NCBI GenBank assembly: GCA_027620105.1
Contig: JAQCIA010000017.1
Span: forward strand, 1 to 13,714
DNA length: 13,714 bases
From: Verrucomicrobiota bacterium
GTDB taxonomy: Bacteria > Verrucomicrobiota > Kiritimatiellia > UBA8416 > JAIOPI01
Direction of reading: 5' to 3'
Positions 7,943 through 13,714 of this stretch are shown here, piece after piece. Numbering within the stretch: the stretch's first letter is position 1; each line of letters opens with the position of its first letter. Made by a program: the position numbers and the translations under genes. The notes below the pieces were generated by a model. It had not been told where the DNA came from. It ran no database searches and saw only the letters and a program-made list of their open reading frames with translations.

Positions 7943-10900
7943 ATGAACATGCTGCGCGAGCTGCCTCGCCCCCGCCAGATCGTTCTCGGCGTCACCCTCG
8001 CGCTGTTCCTGCTCTGGGTTGCCCTGCATCTCGGCACGCTCACCGCCACCCAGGATGGCTGGATTCGTTTCGCCCTGACCACCGCATTCGGCCTCCTGAT
8101 CGTCCTGCGCCCAAAACCCAGGCGCACGCTTCACCCGGAATACGCCGGCGCGCCACTCTCCGTCCTCGCCTGCATTCCCGGCGTGGCCTGTGTCCTTATG
8201 GGATTGATTCTCCATGTGCAACAAATCGAGTGGATCGGCATCCTCCTGATCCTCTGGGGCTGCCTGCGCTGGAGCCTGCCAACCAGCCACCGCCATGACG
8301 TCTTTCTCGCCCTCCTGCTGCTCTACTGGGCTCACCCTCTGCCTTCTCAGATCTTCGGCCCGCTTCAGATCGCCATGCAGAAAATGTCGGTGCAGGGCAC
8401 GGAATGGCTCCTGGTCGGCTGCGACGTTCGCGTCTGGGCCGATGGCCTGGTGCTGCGCACCGGCTTCAGCACCTATGAAGTGCCCGCCTGGTGCAGCGGC
8501 ATGCGCACGGCCACCACCGTATTCCTCCTCGCCTTGGGCCTCGGCATTCTAAATCGCTTCCGCTGGTGGGAATGCGCCCTGACCATCGTGGCGGCCCTCA
8601 TCCAGGCCTTGCTTCTCAATATTCTGCGCATCGCCCTCATGGTCGTCAGCGTTCCCCGCATCTTTGACATGTCCGCGGCCACCTTCCTCCACAACACCGG
8701 TGGCCTGATCGTGATCGCGGCCGTCTTCCTCGTCTATGGCGAGATCAGCCTGCTGCGCCGGCGGCACCAACGGCAACTGCGCCCTCCCCCGACGGAGGTG
8801 GACGCACACCTTGAGCACGCGCCGGATTGGCTGCACCTGCGATCCGTTCGCTGGGTGGTGCTTGTTGGCGCGCTGCTCGTGGCCGGGCTGACACTCGCCG
8901 TCTATCGCAATGGCCCCGGCAACCGCCTCGCCGTGTTGAAAGACGTGGCGACGGCAGCGCATGACGCCGAGAATCACGAGGAGGCCATTCACTTCGCTGA
9001 GATCGTGCTCGCGGCGGACCCGTCCGACACCGATTGGCATCTCAAAAAACTGCGCATCTTGCTCACGCTGCGGCGCTATGAGGACGTGCTGACCGCCGCC
9101 GACCGCATGCCCGAGCTTGGCAACTTGCAAGCGCACGAACGCAACGTGCTGCGCGCCTATGCCCTCATGGCCTTGGACCGGATCGACGAGGCCGCGGACA
9201 TCGTACGCATACTGCCCAACCCCATCCGCCGCGCCAATCCACGCGTCGCCATGATCCTGGCCGTCATGGCCTTCCGCGCGGACGACCCCGCCGGCGTGGC
9301 CGACAGCATCCTGCTCGCCGCGCGCTGGAAACCGAATCTGGAGCGCATCCGCCTGATGTTCCCCTATCTCCGCCAGCACCGCCAGTGGTCCGCCATCGCC
9401 GATACCGACAGCACGGATCCGCACCAGCTTCCCGAGGCCGCATTCTCCGCAATCGAAGCCTTCATGAACCTTGACCGCATTCCGCCGGTCGCACGCTTGA
9501 CCAGCTACGCCATGGGCCGCTGGCCCGGCGATATGCGCATCCTTGAACCGCTCTTTTTCATGTCGGTCAAGCGCACGGACAGCGCCTGGGAATTGCGCTT
9601 CCGCGAACAGCTGCGCCTGTTTGCCGACCAAAGCACGGATCCGGATGCGTTGTTCCCCCTCTTTAAAAAATGCTTCAACGTGGGCCGCCCCGATCTGGCC
9701 TGGCATGTCTACCGCCGCCTGCAGTCCCTCGACCCGCAGCACCCCGCCCTGGCCATGGCTCTCGTGCGCTATGGCGACCAGTGGTTTTCCTTTCGCCGCC
9801 GTTCATTGGGCATTCCCGGTAATACACCTCAGGACACACTTGATCTGCGGGCCTACTTCCACGCCGCACGCCAGTTGCGCGCCTGGCACCCCTTCACCGC
9901 CTTGATCCCGGAAGGCGACGCACTGTCCGTCGACAACATTCTCGCCGCCCGTCAGACCTTCCTCGACCGCGCGCTGGCGGAATTTTCCCTGCGCGCGGAT
10001 CGTCACCAGCTATCGCCCCCCATGCGCTACCTCCAAGCCAGCGCCCTCGAACTGGCCGGCCGCCATGGCGATGCCCGCGAGTTGCTGCAGCGCATCGCCA
10101 ACGACATTCCCGGCGAAGCCCGCACGGCCCGCGTCGCCCTCTCGGAAATGTTCGAGCGCCTGAACGACTGGCAGAACGTCTACGAAACCCTCCGGGGATT
10201 CATGGATGATCCAGACGCCGCCTTGACACCGAGCCTGCGCTTCGGGCGTGCCACCATGAACCTTCGTCTCGGAATCATGGCCCTGCACACGGCCCGCGAA
10301 ATCTGCCGACGCTACCCGCGTTCGGCGCAGGCGGATGCCCTGCTGGCCACGGCGTTGCTGCAGACCAGCGCGCCCGACGAAGCCCTCGCACTTCTGGATT
10401 CGCCACGCCCCCGCCATATTCGCGAACTGGAGGTGTTGCGCGCCCAGACGCTGTTCATGACGCAACGGTATCGCGAGGTCGAGGAGTTCTGTCACACCGT
10501 GCTGTTGTCACGCCCGCCGATTCATGCGGACAGCCCGCAGCGCCTGCTCCTGCCGCCTGCCGAATCGGCACACCACTGGCACCAGTTTTACGTGCCCACC
10601 GCCGCCCAGTTCGCACACAACGCCGCGCTACTGCGCGAGAATGCGGCCACCACCGCCAGCCCCTTTCTGAAACCGCTGATGACGGCCTGGCTGAACTGCC
10701 ATGCCGCCGGGGGCGCCAGCAACACAACCATCCGTACCCGCTGGGAGGCCATCGGTCGCGACAACGTCGAGCGCGCCCTGGCCCTGAATCAACTGACCTT
10801 ACTCCTCTGCCACTACGAACGCTTTGGCGAAGCCCGGGACGCGGCCGAGCGCGCCTGCGAACTGCTCCCCGCCAGCGCCACCCTCTGGCGCTGGTACGTG

Positions 10901-12106
10901 AGCCTCAGCGAGGCCGACCCCATACAGATTGCCCGGGCGCGTCAGGCCTGTCCCGACGATCCCGAACTGTGGCTCGCCGCGCTCATCCACACCGCCCGCA
11001 CCGCGCCTGCAGACGTCCAGACGTTCTTGACCGAAACCGCTGCCACCCGTGCCACCTTCCCGACCGAAACCCTGGCGCGCGCTGGCGAATTTCTGCGGCG
11101 CCACGACCTGGCCGACGCCGGCGCCCGCGTCCTGCGCGAAGCCACACCGCGCGCCGCCGGCTCGTTGCCCATCTACCTGCAAGGCTTGCGCACGGCCCTC
11201 GCGGAAGAAGATCGCGAATGGGCCACAACCTGCACCAAAGCGGCCATCGCCTGCGCCCTGCGTCCCACAACCTCACTCTATCGCCAAATGATCGACATCA
11301 AGACCGCAGACGGAGAGCCCACCGCGGATCTGGATCTCATCGAGGCCCTCAAACGCCTCTGCCAGGTCGAACCCGACAACGCCCTATGGCCGCAGATGCT
11401 TGGCTACGTTCGCTTCAAGCGTGGCGGATGGGACGTGCGCGATGCCTTTACGCAAATGAGCGCCGCACTCGCCAACGGCGCCACCAATCTCCTGACATTC
11501 AGCATCGCCGCCGAATCCGCCCGCCAGCTGGGCAATCACGAACGCGCCGTGGAAATCCTGCGTTTGGGCCTCAACCTCTATCCGAACGATCTCGAATTTC
11601 TGAACAACCTCGCGACCTGCCTCACGCAAACCCCGGATGGCCTGCCTGAAGCGCAGACGCTGCTGCCGCGACTGGAGGCGCTGCACGCCGACGATCCCAG
11701 TGTGCTCGACACCATGGCCGAGATCCACGTAGCCGCAGGTGATGCGGCCGCCGCACGTGACCTCATTGAAAGAATCCGGCCCCTAGTAACAGAAGGCTCC
11801 ACGCTGTGGTTCCGCACGCACATGCACGAGGCCAGACTTCTCGCGGCCACCAATGCACTCGCCCGTGCCCAGGAAATACTGGAAACCGCCGCACGCGATG
11901 CCTCCATATTGCCGGATGAAGAATTGCTCACGGCGAACCGCCTGCTGGCGGAATGGCGCAGCCGCCGCAGCGATAACCCGGCAGTAGCCTCACGAACCAA
12001 TGCGCTGCAACGCCCCCTGCCAGATGACACGGAACCTACGACGGCCCCGAACCCGGCGGACCATCCGGACGCCCCGTGGCGTCGACCTTCCGACGACGGT
12101 TTATGA
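7943..12106 (+). CDS. Exosortase/archaeosortase-family transpeptidase fused to a large TPR-like repeat domain
   Basis: A 1387-residue protein. Residues 1-275 form an exosortase: several hydrophobic helices, then catalytic Cys184 in PAWCSGMRT, Arg229 in NILRIAL and His250 in FLHNTGG, the family's Cys/Arg/His triad. Exosortases process proteins with a PEP-CTERM tail at the inner membrane. I count eight membrane segments in this part (about 13-33, 43-56, 71-90, 97-112, 119-133, 191-203, 210-228, 253-271) and a ninth at 301-321. A very basic loop (RRRHQRQLR) precedes the ninth, so positive-inside reasoning gives a cytoplasmic N-terminus, an outward-facing triad and a periplasmic C-terminal region. 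From about 328 to 1345 the protein is helical TPR-like repeats (for example EEAIHFAEIVLAADPSD; HERAVEILRLGLNLYPND near 1200). The last 40 residues are Pro/Asp-rich and probably disordered. AGGTGGA at 7934-7940 serves the ATG at 7943 or, with better spacing, 7949. The frame is open back to 7739, but that part overlaps the promoter. Confidence 0.9.
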   Translation: MNMLRELPRPRQIVLGVTLALFLLWVALHLGTLTATQDGWIRFALTTAFGLLIVLRPKPRRTLHPEYAGAPLSVLACIPGVACVLMGLILHVQQIEWIGILLILWGCLRWSLPTSHRHDVFLALLLLYWAHPLPSQIFGPLQIAMQKMSVQGTEWLLVGCDVRVWADGLVLRTGFSTYEVPAWCSGMRTATTVFLLALGLGILNRFRWWECALTIVAALIQALLLNILRIALMVVSVPRIFDMSAATFLHNTGGLIVIAAVFLVYGEISLLRRRHQRQLRPPPTEVDAHLEHAPDWLHLRSVRWVVLVGALLVAGLTLAVYRNGPGNRLAVLKDVATAAHDAENHEEAIHFAEIVLAADPSDTDWHLKKLRILLTLRRYEDVLTAADRMPELGNLQAHERNVLRAYALMALDRIDEAADIVRILPNPIRRANPRVAMILAVMAFRADDPAGVADSILLAARWKPNLERIRLMFPYLRQHRQWSAIADTDSTDPHQLPEAAFSAIEAFMNLDRIPPVARLTSYAMGRWPGDMRILEPLFFMSVKRTDSAWELRFREQLRLFADQSTDPDALFPLFKKCFNVGRPDLAWHVYRRLQSLDPQHPALAMALVRYGDQWFSFRRRSLGIPGNTPQDTLDLRAYFHAARQLRAWHPFTALIPEGDALSVDNILAARQTFLDRALAEFSLRADRHQLSPPMRYLQASALELAGRHGDARELLQRIANDIPGEARTARVALSEMFERLNDWQNVYETLRGFMDDPDAALTPSLRFGRATMNLRLGIMALHTAREICRRYPRSAQADALLATALLQTSAPDEALALLDSPRPRHIRELEVLRAQTLFMTQRYREVEEFCHTVLLSRPPIHADSPQRLLLPPAESAHHWHQFYVPTAAQFAHNAALLRENAATTASPFLKPLMTAWLNCHAAGGASNTTIRTRWEAIGRDNVERALALNQLTLLLCHYERFGEARDAAERACELLPASATLWRWYVSLSEADPIQIARARQACPDDPELWLAALIHTARTAPADVQTFLTETAATRATFPTETLARAGEFLRRHDLADAGARVLREATPRAAGSLPIYLQGLRTALAEEDREWATTCTKAAIACALRPTTSLYRQMIDIKTADGEPTADLDLIEALKRLCQVEPDNALWPQMLGYVRFKRGGWDVRDAFTQMSAALANGATNLLTFSIAAESARQLGNHERAVEILRLGLNLYPNDLEFLNNLATCLTQTPDGLPEAQTLLPRLEALHADDPSVLDTMAEIHVAAGDAAAARDLIERIRPLVTEGSTLWFRTHMHEARLLAATNALARAQEILETAARDASILPDEELLTANRLLAEWRSRRSDNPAVASRTNALQRPLPDDTEPTTAPNPADHPDAPWRRPSDDGL

Positions 12107-12629
12107 GTCCGGCAAGTAGCACCGCGCCAAGCAGCGCCAGCTGCCCCGGCTCCGGAACCAACAGTCTGAAATTGTCGAGCCCGTACATCTCGACGCCCGC
12201 GTCCTCACGTAAAATATATTTGCCAATCCAATCGATGGCGGCCAAGTCCGCGAGGAACTGTTCCGCTGTCTCATCGTATCCCGGCAGCGCATTGGACGTG
12301 TAAAAATCAAAGGCAATGGTTGAGGCCGACGGCCAATTGGCCGTAAAGAAATCCGAGGCATTGACGTAAAGCACGTCCTCCCACTCCACCACGCCGATTT
12401 CCGGTTCTGTTGTTTCCGGAAACGTGATGGGCATCCACCCGTTCGGATTGCCGCCCGTGGTCGCGTATCCCAGGACGACGTCGTTATCGAGCGAGTTCGA
12501 GGGATGTGGCCCACGGTCCCAACCATGGCGGGCAATCGCGATGCCGGCGGCCGGCTTTGCCAGGAACGCCAAACCCGCCAGCGCCACCGCCAGGCGCACA
12601 CCCCACGTCATGGAAAAACAATTCTTCAC
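12036..12629 (-). CDS. PEP-CTERM sorting-domain protein, candidate exosortase substrate
   Basis: A 197-residue exported protein. The N-terminus is a signal peptide (Lys2, Arg12, hydrophobic VALAGLAFLA, cleavage near PAAG at about 29). The middle is acidic and aromatic with no recognised enzyme motif; GLDNFRLL at 150-157 leads into the sorting signal. That signal is VPEP at 158-161, a hydrophobic helix at 162-176 and RRRK at 178-181. This is the tripartite pattern exosortases recognise, and the exosortase is the convergent neighbour. The protein continues 16 residues past the basic cluster into a Gly/Pro-rich tail; most family members stop within a few residues. That tail is encoded antisense to the 3' end of the exosortase gene. 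The start is uncertain: GTG at 12629 keeps Lys2, while ATG at 12611 also leaves a workable signal peptide, and neither has a strong ribosome binding site. Function unknown. Confidence 0.85.
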   Translation of the reverse strand: MKNCFSMTWGVRLAVALAGLAFLAKPAAGIAIARHGWDRGPHPSNSLDNDVVLGYATTGGNPNGWMPITFPETTEPEIGVVEWEDVLYVNASDFFTANWPSASTIAFDFYTSNALPGYDETAEQFLADLAAIDWIGKYILREDAGVEMYGLDNFRLLVPEPGQLALLGAVLLAGLINRRRKVDATGRPDGPPGSGPS

Positions 12630-12642
12630 ATCAGCAAGCTGC

Positions 12643-13219
12643 TTACGGCCCCTCCACTTCGATGCGATAATAGAGCACCGGCGTATTGGAGACCACGGGT
12701 GTCAGGTACAGATTTTCCGGCAGCGTGGCCGGAACACCGGTCGCGATCTGATCGAAATTCGTGTGCGCCAGATCGAGCGTGCGCCACACCGCATAGATCC
12801 GATCTGCAATGGCGTTCCAACGCAACATCACCCCCTCCACCGGCGTGCCGGGCGGCTCCGCGCCGCGTGCAATTTGCGCTGCGAACCGTGAATCCCCATC
12901 GCGGGGGTTCGTGTTACCGGACTGATTGGCGATATCCAGCGAGTTCTGATATCCAGCTCCAATCGCTGCGCCGTCCGCACCGGTGACCACCGGTGACCAC
13001 CGTTGCCTTATTCGCATCATTCACTCATGTTCTGCCGGTTGTATCAGTTCCCCAGGTAGACGGAGCAGCCTCAAGGCACGTGCTGCCTGACACGTAGAAT
13101 ATCTTGCCGCCACCCGGACCAGTGGAACCAAGATTGCAGGCCCGCGCGGCCGGCACCATCACCCTCGCGAGCATGCCGAAACACAGAAACCGACCTGCTG
13201 TTCGAGTGATACGACTCAT
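12643..13219 (-). pseudogene. Broken secreted surface-protein gene (TGPGGG-FYV / TGADG-AIG domain plus C-terminal beta domain)
   Basis: Two adjoining frames read as one decayed gene. From the ATG at 13219 there is a signal peptide (RTAGRFLCFGMLARVMVPAARA), then NLGSTGPGGGKIFYVSG and CLEAAPSTWG, which I recall as the start of a bacterial extracellular domain. The frame stops at TGA, 13025-13027. Read through the stop, it continues VNDANKATVVTG; after a 10-bp tandem duplication (12981-13000) the sense passes to another frame with TGADGAAIGAGYQNSLDI, the next block of that domain. The usual DWFLPSKDEL-type block is missing. Instead the frame enters a C-terminal domain (LRWNAIADRIYAV, then YYRIEV) that resembles the end of the beta-helix protein at 1-1287. 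Two lesions plus a missing block argue for a pseudogene. A separate short gene from 13020 is the alternative, but it has no ribosome binding site and begins with out-of-family residues. It ends 13 bp before the PEP-CTERM gene. Confidence 0.65.
12978..13002. repeat. Period-10 tandem repeat, 2.5 copies, inside the pseudogene
   Basis: CGGTGACCAC is present twice back to back (12981-12990 and 12991-13000), and the period extends 3 bases to the left and 2 to the right. Ten bases is not a multiple of three, so gain of one copy shifts the frame. Removing one copy joins the upstream frame to the downstream one. Confidence 0.85.
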
Positions 13220-13651
13220 AACCCGTCTCGTCCCTTTACCCCTGCTGGATCAAAACACCCTCTAAAAAACGTTGGCGCAAAAGAATAGGACGGCGATCAG
13301 GAATCGCGGGAACGGGTTAATCCGCACAGTCCGCAACAATGGTGCTGAATGCGGTGCATGCCCCCGCGTGTATCCCCTCGAATTTAGGCAGTTCGGTCAT
13401 CGTGGAGCCTACAGAGAAAGGCTCAAAAGATCAAGGATTCAATGCAATTCGAATGTCATACCAAGTTGTTAGGGTTTCGTGTTTTCGCATCCCGAAATGG
13501 GCTTACGGCGGGCGCAGCCAGTTCCCCGCGCGCCATGCTTCACGGCAGGCGAATCGCCGGCACTTGCCGCTGGTGGTGCGCGGCAGTCGCGCCGGTGGCA
13601 GCAGGGAATGGCACTGACTTAAGCCTGGTTTGGGATGCGCTCAAGAACGGC
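13220..13651. other. Stretch with no supported gene
   Basis: About 430 bases upstream of the broken gene. Roughly 13240-13480 is less GC-rich than the rest of the window. Short open frames on the plus strand (for example 13339-13617) show no family motif, start signal or coding character. It should contain the former leftward promoter of the broken gene, but I cannot point to convincing -35/-10 boxes. The right part (13500-13640) returns to high GC and may be remnant coding or mobile DNA, unrecognised. Confidence 0.5.
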
Positions 13652-13714
13652 TCGCGGGACACTCGCCCTCCAATTGCGGACATTCTGGGCCGATGGAGGG
13701 CGAGCGTCCCGCGA
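13652..13714. repeat. Near-perfect 21-bp inverted repeat with 21-base loop at the window edge
   Basis: The left arm (13652-13672) begins TCGCGGGAC and ends CGCCCTCCA. The right arm (13694-13714) is its reverse complement with one mismatch at the tenth base of the left arm. In a plus-strand RNA the mismatch is A-C; in a minus-strand RNA it is a U-G wobble, so the stem is continuous. There is no T run inside the window. It could be a dispersed REP/MITE-type element, a transcription barrier or the end of a mobile element. The arm may extend past the window. Confidence 0.75.

Noticed and set aside
8549..9742. Minus-strand open frame of about 397 codons inside the exosortase-TPR gene
   Set aside because: The plus strand here encodes the exosortase triad and clear TPR helices; the minus frame has no recognisable motif.
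13025..13027. TGA read as selenocysteine or as a recoded Trp codon
   Set aside because: A frameshifting duplication lies 25 bp further on, no SECIS-like hairpin was seen, and other genes here use TGA as a normal stop (exosortase, lpdA-type genes).
13339..13617. 92-codon plus-strand open frame near the right end
   Set aside because: No motif, no ribosome binding site, mixed composition along its length.
13600..13640. GGCACTGACTTAAG-like string as an insertion-sequence end
   Set aside because: It vaguely resembles transposon ends I remember, but no transposase, partner repeat or target duplication is visible.

Overview
This is a GC-rich bacterial window. I infer a Gram-negative of the Verrucomicrobiota/Kiritimatiellota type. 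The supporting signs are a PEP-CTERM protein and an exosortase, a choice-of-anchor-Q-like beta-helix protein, and a C-terminal 'LTW...R.Y' surface domain that occurs twice. The taxonomic call is inference only: the window has no rRNA or other marker gene.

Layout. (1) Bases 1-1287 (+) hold the 3' part of a secreted right-handed beta-helix protein. (2) Bases 1356-7740 (-) hold a complete pyruvate dehydrogenase operon. In transcription order it is aceE (homodimeric E1), aceF (E2 with two lipoyl domains), lpdA (E3), and a YaeR/GloA2-type glyoxalase-fold gene 27 bp behind lpdA. (3) A 202-bp divergent spacer (7741-7942) carries a candidate extended -10 promoter facing right. (4) Bases 7943-12106 (+) encode one very long protein: a complete exosortase domain with its Cys/Arg/His triad, fused to more than 1000 residues of TPR-like helical repeats. 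(5) Running into it from the right (-) is a small PEP-CTERM protein, a candidate substrate, whose 3' end overlaps the exosortase gene by 71 bp. (6) Upstream of that, in the same direction, is a broken surface-protein gene (12643-13219) with an in-frame stop and a 10-bp tandem duplication that shifts the frame. (7) The last 495 bases have no gene I can support and end in a near-perfect 21-bp inverted repeat.

How the parts work together. The pyruvate dehydrogenase operon makes acetyl-CoA from pyruvate, and the glyoxalase-fold protein probably handles a reactive side product. The right half is a protein-sorting module. The exosortase should recognise the VPEP / hydrophobic / Arg-rich tail of PEP-CTERM proteins at the outer face of the inner membrane. 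Charge distribution suggests a ninth membrane segment that places the TPR region in the periplasm. It could act there as a built-in scaffold, much as the separate TPR lipoprotein PrsT may act in classical exosortase loci. This exosortase-TPR fusion beside its likely substrate is the most notable thing in the window.
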